From Alistipes ihumii AP11 (lineage in GTDB: Bacteria; Bacteroidota; Bacteroidia; Bacteroidales; Rikenellaceae): a stretch of DNA of 64,000 nt. The notes below the pieces were generated by a model. It searched no databases. It was not told the DNA's origin and saw only the letters and a list, made by a program, of their open reading frames with translations. Location: the NCBI RefSeq assembly GCF_025144665.1, contig NZ_CP102294.1, positions 1,860,001-1,924,000 of the forward strand. The letters run 5' to 3'. Shown here piece by piece: positions 9,272 through 19,000 of this stretch. Both the position numbers and the translations under genes were made by a program. How positions within the stretch are numbered: the first letter of the stretch is position 1; the number at the start of each line of letters is the position of its first letter.

Positions 9272-9305
9272 GCGCCGGAAGCGGGCTGCGGCACCCTTCC
9301 GGCGC
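9272..9305 (+). terminator. Hairpin between convergent phoU and arginase-like gene
   Basis: A perfect 10-bp GC-rich stem (GCGCCGGAAG with its complement) encloses a 14-base loop. The following plus-strand sequence, CGTTTCTCC, is only weakly T-rich. The position between two convergent genes supports a terminator role. Confidence 0.5.
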
Positions 9306-9338
9306 CGTTTCTCCGCACCTGGACACGGGAACTTCCGG

Positions 9339-10217
9339 TTACTCCAACGAGGGCAAGCGTTTCAACATATCCCTGATCCGAACGGCCGTCCGGGGCATCG
9401 GCTCGGCTACCGTCAGACCGACCACCTCCCGCGCCCGGGCGATGTCGCCGATCAGCTGGACGACCTGATCGACGGTCATCCCGTCCGGAACGACGCCCAC
9501 GGCCGCAACGAGATCGGCCGGATCGAGCACGTCCAGATCGAAATGGATCAGCACCTTCGAGGCCCCGCAACCTTCCAGCCACTCTACGACCGCGCGGCTG
9601 TCGCCGGCCACGTCCTGCGGAGCGAGGTGCGCGATGCCGAGCTCCCTCTGCCGCGCCCTGATTTCATCGCGCTCCCAATCGCGCAGACCGACCAGCAGCA
9701 CGCGCGACGGGTCGATGCGCGCAGGTAGTTCGGCGAGTATCTTCGCATCGCCGAGACCCATGCAGGCCGCGAGCGCCATCGCATGATAGCCGGAATAAGC
9801 GTCGCCGGGCAAGGTGATGTCGGGATGAGCGTCTATCCAGATCACGGCCGCGTCATCCCCGTACTTCCCGGCCAGAAAGGCGAACGGAGCCGCGCTGACG
9901 GAGCAGTCGCCCCCGAACGTCACGATCCGGTCGGGATCGCCGGCACGCAGCATGCTCACGGCGGCCCTCGTCTGGGCAACGATCGCATCGCGGTCGAGCA
10001 CTCCGTCCGTCACCCGGCGCTCCGCAATGCCGTCGGCGACGGGAACCGTCAGCGTTTGCACGCTGCTGTGCGGAGCCAGAAAGGCGAGCAGCTGCGCTCC
10101 CAGAAAATATCCTCTCGCCGCATCGTCGGGATTCCTTATCTCGGGAACCCACCGGACGATGTCGCCGCCCTGCCACTGGGGATAAATCAGGCGAACCGTT
10201 CTCTTTTCGTTTTCCAT
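9339..10217 (-). CDS. Arginase/ureohydrolase-fold protein
   Basis: The 292-residue product belongs to the ureohydrolase superfamily (arginase, agmatinase, formimidoylglutamase). Metal-site motifs are visible: GGDCSVS (about residues 104-110), DAHPD (about 128-132), HFDLDVLDP (about 218-226), and a late Glu in VAEPMP. In classical members the first motif is GGDHS, whose His binds Mn; here a Cys stands in its place. The substrate therefore cannot be assumed to be arginine. It is transcribed alone, towards phoU. Confidence 0.8.
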   Translation of the reverse strand: MENEKRTVRLIYPQWQGGDIVRWVPEIRNPDDAARGYFLGAQLLAFLAPHSSVQTLTVPVADGIAERRVTDGVLDRDAIVAQTRAAVSMLRAGDPDRIVTFGGDCSVSAAPFAFLAGKYGDDAAVIWIDAHPDITLPGDAYSGYHAMALAACMGLGDAKILAELPARIDPSRVLLVGLRDWERDEIRARQRELGIAHLAPQDVAGDSRAVVEWLEGCGASKVLIHFDLDVLDPADLVAAVGVVPDGMTVDQVVQLIGDIARAREVVGLTVAEPMPRTAVRIRDMLKRLPSLE

Positions 10218-10851
10218 ATCGCGAAATCTACAACAAGATAATTACCATATCGATACGCCAAGAGCTCCCGCATGGAATCTCACAGTCGCGGACTGCGGCT
10301 ACGGACCGCGCGTCCGATCCGCTTTCCCGGCACCCCTTCGCCGAAAGGAACTTCGTTTCGGGACGAAAGCGTTGAAAATTCGACAGCCGGATACGGCAAG
10401 ACATCTATGCGGGAGTTCTATACCGTATCCGCAGCACGTTTCCGGAACGCAGACAGACCGGCTTGCGCACCCGATCCGCCTGGCGTGCGGGACATATCCG
10501 GTCCTTCCTGTGGCAACAGGGCATCCGCGACGCCTTCGTCATCGCTGGCCCCGTTCCCTTCAGTCCCGCCAAACGATCCGGGGAAACGCGCTTCGCAATG
10601 GCTTCCGGACCGCAGGGAACGAAATGCCGGCACGCGTCGTCCCCATTCAACCGTATCTCGATACGTTGCGTCCGGAAAATTGCCGACCCGCAAGCCCCCC
10701 GCACTCAGGAGACAAAAGACCTCCGGACCCGGAATTTTCGCCGAGAGCCGGAAAGCGTTCCGGATCCGCGCCCGACCGAAAGGCCGGCCGAACGACCGGG
10801 AGCCGTCGGGCTCGAAAGCAAGAGCGGCAAGCGTTCTTTCCGCACGGTCCG
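10218..10851. other. Intergenic region, no gene recognised
   Basis: About 630 GC-rich bases lie between the arginase-like start and the yraN stop. The open frames here are Arg/Pro/Ser-rich on both strands and match no family I know. The region must contain the promoter of the arginase-like gene on the minus strand, but no clear TAnnTTTG element was found. Confidence 0.5.
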
Positions 10852-11214
10852 TCACCAGCGCGGTGTCATCGCATTCGGAAAATAATGCAGGTCGCATTCC
10901 CCGTCCGGCCGATACTCGACCGTCACCAAATCGAACTGCGTATCCGTATCGAAGCCGTAGAGCGCGACATAATGCTCGGCGGCCCGCATCAGCGCCGCGA
11001 ACTTGCGGGGCGTCATCGCCTCCTCGGGCGGCGAGAGCGCGCCGCTCCGGCGGCACTTGACCTCGACGACATGGAGCACGCCCTCGCGCAGAGCCACGAT
11101 GTCGAGTTCGTAACGCCCGCTGCGCCAATTTCGATGCAACAGCTCGAACCCGTTGGCAATAAGCCATTCGGCCGCCGCCTGCTCGCCCCTCAGGCCCGCC
11201 TCGCGCGACTGCAC
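10852..11214 (-). CDS. YraN/UPF0102 endonuclease-like protein
   Basis: The 120-residue product matches the UPF0102 family, which has a restriction-endonuclease-like fold. GLRGEQAAAEWLIANGFELL is the N-terminal helix, followed by ELDIVALREGVLHVVEVKCR with the D-x(n)-E-x-K catalytic pattern. The GTG at 11212-11214 is preferred as start: it falls 2 bases after the upstream purN-pepE stop and puts the family motif at the N-terminus. The longer open frame overlaps pepE and is not needed. Confidence 0.8.
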   Translation of the reverse strand: MQSREAGLRGEQAAAEWLIANGFELLHRNWRSGRYELDIVALREGVLHVVEVKCRRSGALSPPEEAMTPRKFAALMRAAEHYVALYGFDTDTQFDLVTVEYRPDGECDLHYFPNAMTPRW

Positions 11215-11216
11215 GG

Positions 11217-12518
11217 CTAATCCAGTAAGAAATTCAGATCGTCGCCGGGCCGCACCTCGTAGGGCGCCTGCCCCTTGCGGAAGATCCGCATCGGACGTTC
11301 GCCTATCAGCTCGATCCGCCCGTTCTCGACACGCAGGATACATCCTTCGCGAAGCCCTGCGACCGTCATGCACGGATTGGCTTCGACATACTCGAGCAGC
11401 CGCTGTTCGCGCGTCTCGCCGGCATGACCGTCGGGATGGGCGTCGGTATAGTGCGGATTGATCTGGAACGGAACGAGCCCTGCCGCCGTGAACGTAGCCG
11501 GCTCGACGATCGGCATGTCGTTGGTCGTGCAGATCGTCGGACAGGCGACATTGCTGCCGGCGCTCCAGCCGACGTACGGAACGCCTTCGGGCACTCTCTC
11601 GCGGATCACCCTCAGCAAGCCCTGCTCCTGCATCGCCTTCACAAGCGCGAAAGTGTTTCCTCCTCCGACGACGATCGCCTCCGCCTGCGACAGCATGCGG
11701 GCCGGATCGCTCTCGCGATGCACCGAACGCACATCGATGCCGAGTTCCGAAAAACGGGCCTGCACTTTGGTCAGGTAATCGTCATAGGAAAACGTCACGG
11801 CCGCATAAGGCACGAAAGCGACCTGCCGGACACCGCCGAGGAAATCGGCGATCTGCCGCTTGGGGTACTCGAGATAAGCCTCGCCGGCATTGGTCGAATT
11901 GCTGATCAGCAACAGGCGCATCGATGGTTTTCTCTTCATATCGCATACGTTTAGTTTGTCTATTTCCGCTTCGATCACGAGAGGATAATAGCGGTACTCC
12001 AGAGCGTGCACCTTCTCGGCCACCCGCTCGGGCGTATCGCCCGGCTCGACCTCCGTGCGGTAGCGGGCCACGATGTCGCCGCTGTCGTAATGTTCGTTGA
12101 CCCGGTGGATCGTGATGCCCGTCTCCCGATCGCCCGATTCGACGACGGCCCGGTGCACCCGGTCGCCGTACATGCCCTTGCCCCCGTGCCGGGGCAACAG
12201 GGAAGGATGCACGTTCAGAATCCGGCCTCCGTAAGCCCCGAGCAGATTGTCCGGCACGAGCCACAAGAATCCGGCCAACACGATGTAGCCGATCCCCTCG
12301 CGCCGCAATCTCTCGACGACCCGATCGCTATTATAAAAGGTATCGCGGTCGAAAATTTCCGTCCCGATGCCGAGCCTGCGCGCCCGTTCGAGCACCGGCG
12401 CGTCGGGACGGTTCGACAGGATCAGCGTCACGCGGGCCTTCTCTCCTGCCGCGAAATAAGAGGCCACATTCTCGGCATTCGTCCCCGAACCGGAGGCGAA
12501 CACGGCTATCTTTATCAT
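11217..12518 (-). CDS. purN: Fused PurN (GAR formyltransferase) and PepE (dipeptidase E)
   Basis: One uninterrupted 433-residue frame joins two enzymes normally made separately. Residues 1 to about 195 are PurN, the 10-formyl-THF-dependent third step of purine synthesis, with ASGSGTNAEN, the catalytic block GRILNVHPSLLPRHGGKGMY and GITIHRVNEHYDSGDI. After a linker KLNVCDMKRKPS, residues from about 207 (MRLLLISNSTNAGEAYLEYP) are PepE, an Asp-dipeptide serine peptidase of family S51. It has the nucleophile loop GWSAGSNVACPTI. The start is the ATG at 12516-12518. An internal ATG could also give free PepE. Confidence 0.88.
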   Translation of the reverse strand: MIKIAVFASGSGTNAENVASYFAAGEKARVTLILSNRPDAPVLERARRLGIGTEIFDRDTFYNSDRVVERLRREGIGYIVLAGFLWLVPDNLLGAYGGRILNVHPSLLPRHGGKGMYGDRVHRAVVESGDRETGITIHRVNEHYDSGDIVARYRTEVEPGDTPERVAEKVHALEYRYYPLVIEAEIDKLNVCDMKRKPSMRLLLISNSTNAGEAYLEYPKRQIADFLGGVRQVAFVPYAAVTFSYDDYLTKVQARFSELGIDVRSVHRESDPARMLSQAEAIVVGGGNTFALVKAMQEQGLLRVIRERVPEGVPYVGWSAGSNVACPTICTTNDMPIVEPATFTAAGLVPFQINPHYTDAHPDGHAGETREQRLLEYVEANPCMTVAGLREGCILRVENGRIELIGERPMRIFRKGQAPYEVRPGDDLNFLLD

Positions 12519-12597
12519 AAACAATGATTTACAGAATCAAAACCCGATTAAATGCGCAAAAAACGCTTCGGATGACCAAAAATAATCCAAAAAGTAT

Positions 12598-12605
12598 TAC
12601 TTTTG
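12598..12605 (+). promoter_or_regulatory. -7 element for acpP-fabF-rnc
   Basis: TACTTTTG matches the Bacteroidetes -7 consensus and lies in the only AT-rich block upstream of acpP, about 72 bases before its ATG. A convincing -33 TTTG is not seen. Confidence 0.5.
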
Positions 12606-12677
12606 CAAAAATTTGGCTTTGAAATAGAAGTTATTTTTCGGAATAAACGCAATTGTCAAACTTAAACTATTGGTATT

Positions 12678-12914
12678 ATGTCAGACGTTTCATCAAAAGT
12701 AGTGGACATCATCGTCGACAAGCTCGGCGTTGACGCTGCCGAAGTGGTTCCCGCCGCAAGCTTCACCAACGACCTCGGGGCCGACTCGCTCGACACCGTG
12801 GAGCTGATCATGGAGTTCGAGAAGGAATTCGAGATCTCGATTCCCGACGAAGACGCTGAGAAGATCACCACCGTAGGCGACGCAATCAACTACATCAGCG
12901 AGAAAAAGAAGTAA
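12678..12914 (+). CDS. acpP: Acyl carrier protein
   Basis: This acidic 78-residue protein carries growing acyl chains in fatty-acid synthesis. The phosphopantetheine attachment site is Ser37 in [15 protein letters not shown]. It is followed after 51 bases by fabF, its principal partner enzyme, which supports the assignment. Length is standard. Confidence 0.97.
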   Translation: MSDVSSKVVDIIVDKLGVDAAEVVPAASFTNDLGADSLDTVELIMEFEKEFEISIPDEDAEKITTVGDAINYISEKKK

Positions 12915-12965
12915 TTTTTCAGGCCTTTGAAACAGGCGTTTGTCGAACGAATTGACCGAAGTTCT

Positions 12966-14213
12966 ATGAAACAAAGAAGAGTTGTGGTAACGGGGATAGG
13001 CACCATCAACCCCTTAGGCAACAGCATTGAGGAATATTTCTCCAACCTTGAGAAAGGTGTGAGCGGAGCAGGACCCATTACTCATTTCGACCCTTCCAAC
13101 TTCAAAACGAAATTCGCCTGCGAGCTCAAAGGCTACGACGCCGCCAGTTTCTTCGACCGCAAGGAGTTGCGCAAGTACGACCTGTACTCTCAGTATGCGC
13201 TCGTCGCTGCCGAACAGGCCGTCAAGGACTCGGGCGTCGATCTGGAGAAGATCGACCGCGATATGGTCGGAGTGATCTGGGGCTCCGGAATAGGTGGACT
13301 GGAAACGTTCTACCAAGAGGTAAAGAGCTATGTTGAGGGCGGCTTTATCCCTCGATATAGCCCTTTCTTCATTCCGAAGATGATCGCCGACCTGGCTGCC
13401 GGGCACATCTCGATGAAATACGGCTTCCGGGGTCCCAACTTCTGTACCGTTTCGGCCTGCTCGTCGTCGAACCATGCGATGATCGACTCGCTGAACTACA
13501 TCCGCTGGGGCAAGGCGGACATGATCCTGACGGGAGGCTCCGAAGCCGCCATCAATCCTCCGGGAGTGGGCGGATTCAACTCCATGCAGGCTCTTTCGAC
13601 CCGAAACGACGAGCCGCAGAAGGCCTCGCGCCCGTTCGATGCGGACCGTGACGGCTTCGTGATCGGGGAAGGCGCCGGAGCGTTGCTGCTCGAGGAATAC
13701 GAGCATGCCGTAGCCCGCGGAGCCAAAATTTACGCCGAAGTGGCCGGCGGCGGCATGAGCGCCGACGCCTATCACCTGACCGCGCCCCATCCCGAAGGAG
13801 TCGGAGCGAAGAAATCGATGACCGACGCGATCAAGGACGCCGGCATCGCTCCCGACGACATCGACTATGTCAACACCCACGGCACGTCGACCCCGGTCGG
13901 CGATTTGGCCGAAGTGGCCGGCATCGTCGCTTCGTTCGGAGACCACGTATACGATATGAACATCAGCTCGACCAAGTCGATGACCGGACACCTGCTGGGC
14001 GCCGCAGGCGCGATCGAGGGTCTTGCCTGCATCATGGCGATCACGAAAGGGATCGTGCCTCCGACGATCAACGTCGAGAACCTCGATCCGAAGATAGACC
14101 CGAAGATCAACCTGACGCTGAACAAGGCGCAGAAGCGCGATGTGAAGTACGCGCTGAGCAACACGTTCGGCTTCGGCGGGCATAACTCGACGGTCGTATT
14201 CAAAAAAATCTGA
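12966..14213 (+). CDS. fabF: 3-oxoacyl-ACP synthase II
   Basis: The 415-residue condensing enzyme elongates acyl-ACP with malonyl-ACP. The catalytic triad is visible: Cys165 in TVSACSSSNHAM, His305 in NTHGTSTPVGD and His342 in SMTGHLLGAAGA. The ATG at 12966 was chosen because the family N-terminus (RRVVVTGIGTINPLGNS) starts there; the open frame extends 13 codons further upstream without homology. It belongs to the acpP-fabF-rnc cluster common in Bacteroidetes. Confidence 0.97.
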   Translation: MKQRRVVVTGIGTINPLGNSIEEYFSNLEKGVSGAGPITHFDPSNFKTKFACELKGYDAASFFDRKELRKYDLYSQYALVAAEQAVKDSGVDLEKIDRDMVGVIWGSGIGGLETFYQEVKSYVEGGFIPRYSPFFIPKMIADLAAGHISMKYGFRGPNFCTVSACSSSNHAMIDSLNYIRWGKADMILTGGSEAAINPPGVGGFNSMQALSTRNDEPQKASRPFDADRDGFVIGEGAGALLLEEYEHAVARGAKIYAEVAGGGMSADAYHLTAPHPEGVGAKKSMTDAIKDAGIAPDDIDYVNTHGTSTPVGDLAEVAGIVASFGDHVYDMNISSTKSMTGHLLGAAGAIEGLACIMAITKGIVPPTINVENLDPKIDPKINLTLNKAQKRDVKYALSNTFGFGGHNSTVVFKKI

Positions 14214-14218
14214 CGGAC

Positions 14219-14983
14219 GTGCTCGACCGGATACGATTGTACTGGAAGCTGCATCACAGCAGGGACAAGGCGTATTACAAGGCACTGGACGGGATTTTCG
14301 GCGTCTGCCCGAATAATATAGAGCTTTATAAGCTGGCCTTGATTCACAGGTCAGCTTCTCTTTTTCTGGACGACGGCACGCCGATCAACAACGAGCGGCT
14401 CGAATTTCTGGGCGACGCCGTGCTCGAGTCGATCGTCTCGGACTATCTGTTCATCGAGTTTCCCGAGCAGAACGAGGGCTTTCTGACGAAGCTGCGGTCG
14501 CGCATCGTCAGCCGAGCGTCGCTGAACAAGCTGGCCGTCCGTATCGGGCTCGACCGGCACATTATCACGCAGGGCAACTACAGTTCCCAGCAGAAAAACC
14601 TCTACGGCGACGCGCTCGAAGCCATGGTCGGAGCGCTCTATCTGGACAAGGGGTACGATTTCACCAACAGATTGATAATAAACCATCTGTTGAATCGATA
14701 TATCGATCTGGTCGATATGACCGAGCAGGAGACCGACTTCAAGAGCCGGCTGATCGAGTGGAGCCAGAAGAACAAGCGCGCCCTGTCGTTCGACACGGTG
14801 CCGAGCCCGCTCTATACACAGAAAATCCCGCACTTTCACACGAGCGTCTCGATCGACGGACAGCCGACCGGCACCGGCGAGGGACACAGCAAGAAAAGCT
14901 CCGAGCAAAAAGCCGCTCTGTCGGCTCTGATCCGGCTCCGCGAAACGGGCGAGCACGGCACGGCGGAGCATATCGAAGAGTAA
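14219..14983 (+). CDS. rnc: Ribonuclease III
   Basis: The 254-residue double-strand-specific RNase has a catalytic domain with the signature NNERLEFLGDAVLESIVSDY (about 59-78) and a second acidic cluster DALEAMVGALY. A C-terminal dsRNA-binding domain runs from about residue 175. It starts with GTG 5 bases after fabF. In type II CRISPR systems RNase III matures the crRNA:tracrRNA duplex (known), so this gene may also serve the CRISPR locus 1 kb downstream. Confidence 0.95.
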   Translation: MLDRIRLYWKLHHSRDKAYYKALDGIFGVCPNNIELYKLALIHRSASLFLDDGTPINNERLEFLGDAVLESIVSDYLFIEFPEQNEGFLTKLRSRIVSRASLNKLAVRIGLDRHIITQGNYSSQQKNLYGDALEAMVGALYLDKGYDFTNRLIINHLLNRYIDLVDMTEQETDFKSRLIEWSQKNKRALSFDTVPSPLYTQKIPHFHTSVSIDGQPTGTGEGHSKKSSEQKAALSALIRLRETGEHGTAEHIEE

Positions 14984-15023
14984 ATGCCCGCCGCAGGGCA
15001 TCACGATCAAAGACCTGGTCATC

Positions 15024-15710
15024 ATGGAAGATCACCCGCTTTCCGACAAACAGGTCCGGGAAAAGCTCATTGCCCGGGGAGCCTCCGCATTGACGGATAC
15101 CGAACTACTGAGTATTCTGCTTCACGGCAGCGGTCCCGGCGGCCCGGCCACCGAGCTGGCCGGGCGCCTGCTCGACCGCTTCGAGGGCAGTTTGGCGCGA
15201 ATGGGCCGGTGCAGTCTGGCAGAACTGCGCTCGGCCGAGAGTCTGGGCATTGCCCGGGCCGCCGTACTGTCCGCCGCGCTGGAACTGGGCCGCAGACTGA
15301 GAGCCGAGCAAAGCCGGTCGCTCGATCAGGTACAGACCGACCGCGACGTAATCGAGATGTTCCGTCCGCTGATCGCCGAGCTGCCTTACGAAGAATTCTG
15401 GGCCCTGTATCTCAACTCGTCGAACCGGGTGCTCGACCGTGTACGCATCAGTCAGGGCGGCGTATCGGCCACGGTCGTCGACCACCGGCTGATCGTCAAG
15501 CGGGCCGTCGAGAAGCTGGCCCACGCCGTGATCCTCGTGCACAATCACCCCTCGGGCAGCGAACTCCCGAGCGAGGAGGACCGCACGGTGACCGAGCGCG
15601 TCGCGCAAGCCGTCTCGCTGTTCGACATCGCGCTGCTCGACCATATCATCGTCACGTCCGGCCCCTGTTACAGTTTCCGCAACGAAGGCTTTTTCGACGA
15701 TAGAGATTAG
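15024..15710 (+). CDS. radC: RadC-family JAB/MPN protein
   Basis: The 228-residue protein has an N-terminal helix-hairpin-helix-like region (SDKQVREKLIARGASALTD) and a C-terminal metalloprotease-like MPN domain. The zinc motif is HNHPSGSELPSEED (His173 and His175). The family is named for DNA repair, but its activity is unproven. It starts 40 bases after rnc and is closed by a strong terminator. Confidence 0.92.
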   Translation: MEDHPLSDKQVREKLIARGASALTDTELLSILLHGSGPGGPATELAGRLLDRFEGSLARMGRCSLAELRSAESLGIARAAVLSAALELGRRLRAEQSRSLDQVQTDRDVIEMFRPLIAELPYEEFWALYLNSSNRVLDRVRISQGGVSATVVDHRLIVKRAVEKLAHAVILVHNHPSGSELPSEEDRTVTERVAQAVSLFDIALLDHIIVTSGPCYSFRNEGFFDDRD

Positions 15711-15754
15711 CCTCCTCTCGGAACATTTCCATCGAAATCGCTCAAAACGTCTTC

Positions 15755-15782
15755 CGGCACGGGATACCGTGCCGTTTTTTTT
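15755..15782 (+). terminator. Intrinsic terminator after radC
   Basis: A perfect 8-bp stem CGGCACGG/CCGTGCCG with loop GATA is followed directly by eight T. It ends the acpP-fabF-rnc-radC unit. Confidence 0.9.
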
Positions 15783-15931
15783 GATTTCTGTCGTTCCGTT
15801 TGTGCTCTCCGATTCGGCTTCCCGACCTCCTTCATCTCGTTCGGTTCCGGACAAGACCGGCCCTGTCCGATCCAATCCGCAGCCCGGCGGCCACGCTTAA
15901 ATCCGCTCTTAAGAAACCAAACCCCGATCAC

Positions 15932-16016
15932 AAAAAAGTCTCCACGGAGTACGCGGAGACATAGGTATAAAACCTTCGGCCTATAGCCTTATTGTGATAA
16001 GATGTAGAACTCTTAC
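15932..16016 (-). ncRNA. tracrRNA of the type II-C system
   Basis: On the minus strand, the transcript would begin with an anti-repeat (16015 to 15990) complementary to the first 19-20 bases of the CRISPR repeat (TTCTACAT..ATCACAAT). The nexus AAGGCTATAGGCC follows; its start AAGGCTA resembles known tracrRNA nexuses, and it folds with a GAA loop. Last comes a terminator hairpin at 15938-15960 (9 bp with one wobble, loop TACTC) followed by six T. The predicted length of about 85 nt is short but sufficient. It is read divergently from cas9 and implies crRNA transcription on the plus strand. Confidence 0.88.
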
Positions 16017-16020
16017 GTGT

Positions 16021-16052
16021 CAAATATACGAAAAAAATCTTGCGATTGCAAA
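16021..16052 (-). promoter_or_regulatory. tracrRNA promoter
   Basis: On the minus strand, TTTG (16049-16052) is followed after 20 bases by TATATTTG (16021-16028). This fits the Bacteroidetes -33/-7 arrangement and places the transcript start 4-6 bases before the anti-repeat. The cas9 promoter must overlap this region in the opposite direction; TAATTTTA at about 16060 is a weaker candidate for it. Confidence 0.78.
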
Positions 16053-16086
16053 ATTTTATTTAATTTTACTACAAACAGACACCGAT

Positions 16087-19000
16087 ATGACAAAAATATT
16101 AGGATTGGACTTGGGAACCGCCTCGATCGGATGGGCTCTCGTAGAGCGGAACGACACGGAATATGCCTTGCTCGACCAAGGTGTAGACATCTTTCAGGAA
16201 GGCGTGGCACGCGAAAAGAACAGCGAGAAGCCCGCCGTGCAAGACCGAACCGCAGCCCGCGCCCTGCGCCGTCATTATGCCCGGCGACGATTGCGCAAGA
16301 TCGATTTGCTCCGTGTGCTCGTTCGCCACGACCTCTGTCCTGCTCTGACCGACGAACAACTGAAAGATTGGAAACAGAAGAAAATCTATCCGCTGACGGA
16401 CGAATTCATCCGCTGGCAACGAACGGACGACCGCACGGACAAGAATCCCTACCGCGACCGCTACAAGGCGCTGACCGAAACGCTCGACCTCGACACGCAA
16501 AGGGACCGTTACACGCTCGGCCGGGCCTTATATCATCTGGCGCAGCGGCGCGGATTCCTGAGCAATCGCAAGGATGCCGGCGACGAAAGCGAGAGCGGTA
16601 AGGTCCGGCAGAGCATCGAGGGCCTGACGGCCGACATGGAGAAGGCCGGATGCTCCTATCTGGGCGAATACTTTTACCGGCTTTACGCCCGAAAAGAGAA
16701 AATCCGTACGAAATACACCTCTCGCAACGAGCACTATCTGGCCGAATTTCGGGCCATCTGCGAAAAACAGCGGCTCGCCGACGATCTGAGGAAGGCATTG
16801 CACCGCGCCATTTTCTACCAACGGCCGCTGAAATCGCAGAAGGGATCGGTCGGCCGATGCACGTTCGAAAAGGACAAAAGCCGATGCCCGGCATCGCATC
16901 CGCGGTTCGAAGAGTTCCGGATGCTCTCCTTCGTCAACAACATCCGGATCACGACGCCCGACGACCCGGAACCTCGTCCGCTCTCGCGACAGGAAGCCGA
17001 AACGATCCTGCCGCTTTTCACGCGCAAAACCAAACCGCACTTCGATTTCGAGGAGATCGCCAAGAAGCTCGCCGGCAAAGGCCGATACGCCTGCCAAGGC
17101 GACCGCGGCGAGGCGCCCTATCGCTTCAACTTCGCGCGGACAGCCACCGTCACGGGATGTCCGGTCACAGCTTCCCTCATTGCGCTGTTCGGCGACGACT
17201 ATCTGACGAAAATATGCGACCTGTATACGCTCGGGGCCGGCAAGACCCGAGAACAGATACTCGGCGACGTATGGCACGCGCTCTTCTCGTTCGACGACGA
17301 AGAACGGCTTAGCGCGTGGGCAAAGCAGAAACTGCGCCTCTCCGACGACGAGGCCGGACGCTTCGCCGCCATCCGCCTGCCGCAGGACTATGCCGCGCTG
17401 AGCCTCCATGCCATTAACAAGATTCTGCCCTACCTGCGTGAAGGTTATCGCTATGACGAGGCGGTTTTCGTCGCCAACCTCAAGGCGGTGCTGCCTCCGG
17501 ACATCTACTCCGACGAATCGGAACGAAACGCTATCGAAGCCGACATCGCCGCGCTGATAACCGATTTCCGACAGAATCCGCTGAACAGGGGAACGACCAA
17601 GGAGCAATGCGTCCGCGACTATCTGCGCAACTGCCGGGGCATCGACGAAAAACGCCTCGGGCGCCTCTATCATCCGTCGATGATCGAAATCTATCAGACG
17701 GCGCAGCCCGATGCGCAGGGCATCCTGCAACTGGGCTCGCCCCGAACGCCGGCAGTACGCAATCCGATGGCGATGCGGGCATTGTTCCGCTTGAGGGTCT
17801 TGGTCAACCGGTTGCTGCGCGACGGGAAAATCGATCGCGAAACGAAGATTCACATCGAGTTCGCCCGAGGACTCAACGATGCCAACCGCCGCAAGGCTAT
17901 CGAGCTGTACCAGCGCGACCGCGAGGCCGAACGCAAAGCGTACGCCGACGAAATCCGCCGGCAATACGCCTCGGAATCGGGCCGGGAGATCGAACCCACC
18001 GACGACGACATCCTGAAGTACCGTCTGTGGAAGGAGCAGAACCACATTTGCCCCTACACGGGCAAACGGATCGGCCTGTCCGACTTCATGGGCGATTCCG
18101 CGCGTTTCGATATCGAGCATACCGTCCCCCGAGCGAGGGGAGGCGACAACTCGCAAATGAACAAGACCCTCTGCGAGAACCGCTTCAACCGCGAACTCAA
18201 GCGCGACAAGCTTCCGTCCGAACTCCCGAATCACGCCGACGTCATGGCAAGGATCGACGAACTCGGGTGGCCGAAGGAAATCGCCAGCTTGCAAAAACAG
18301 ATCGAAATACAGAGGCGCAAGAGCAAAAGCGCTACGACCAAATCGGAAAAGGACGGAGCCATACAGCGCCGCCACGTCCTGCAGATGCGACTCGACTACT
18401 GGCGCGGCAAGTACGAGCGCTTCACGATGACGGAAGTTCCCGACGGGTTCAGCAACCGGCAGGGGGTCGATATCGGCATCATCGGCAAGTACGCGCGACT
18501 CTATCTGAAGACGGTCTTCGAGCGAATCTATACGGTCAAAGGCACCACCACGGCCGAATTCCGCCGGATGTGGGGATTGCAGGAGGAATATGCCCGGAAA
18601 GAGCGCGTGAACCATACGCATCACTGCCTCGACGCGATCGTCATCGCCTGCATCGGCCGCAACGAATACGACCGTTGGGCGCAGTACGCGGGCGACGAAG
18701 AGCGTTACAGACGGGGCGAAGGAGCGAAACCCCGCTTCGAAAAGCCGTGGCCGACTTTTACCGAAGACCTCGAGGCCGTCGCCGACAGGCTTCTCGTCGC
18801 GCATCATACGCCCGACAATATGCCCAAGCAGAGTCGCAAGCGGCTGCGCATCCGGGGCAGGATACGGACCGGCAGGAACGGCGAGACGCTCTATGCGCAG
18901 GGCGATACGGCCCGGGGAGCCTTGCATCAGCAGACCTTTTACGGAGCCATCGAGCGTCAAGGAGAGGTGAGATACGTCGTGCGCAAACCGTTGGGGCAGC

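Noticed and set aside
10272-11060. 262-codon plus-strand frame
   Set aside because: It is Arg/Pro/Ser-rich without domains and runs into the yraN antisense strand.
15896-15914. CTTAAAT and CTTAAGA as another Pho-box pair
   Set aside because: Spacing is 12 rather than 11, there are only two copies, and they lie downstream of the tracrRNA terminator with no promoter in register.
15994-16086. 31-codon N-terminal extension of cas9
   Set aside because: It overlaps the tracrRNA anti-repeat and its promoter, and precedes the RuvC-I start, so it is unlikely to be translated.
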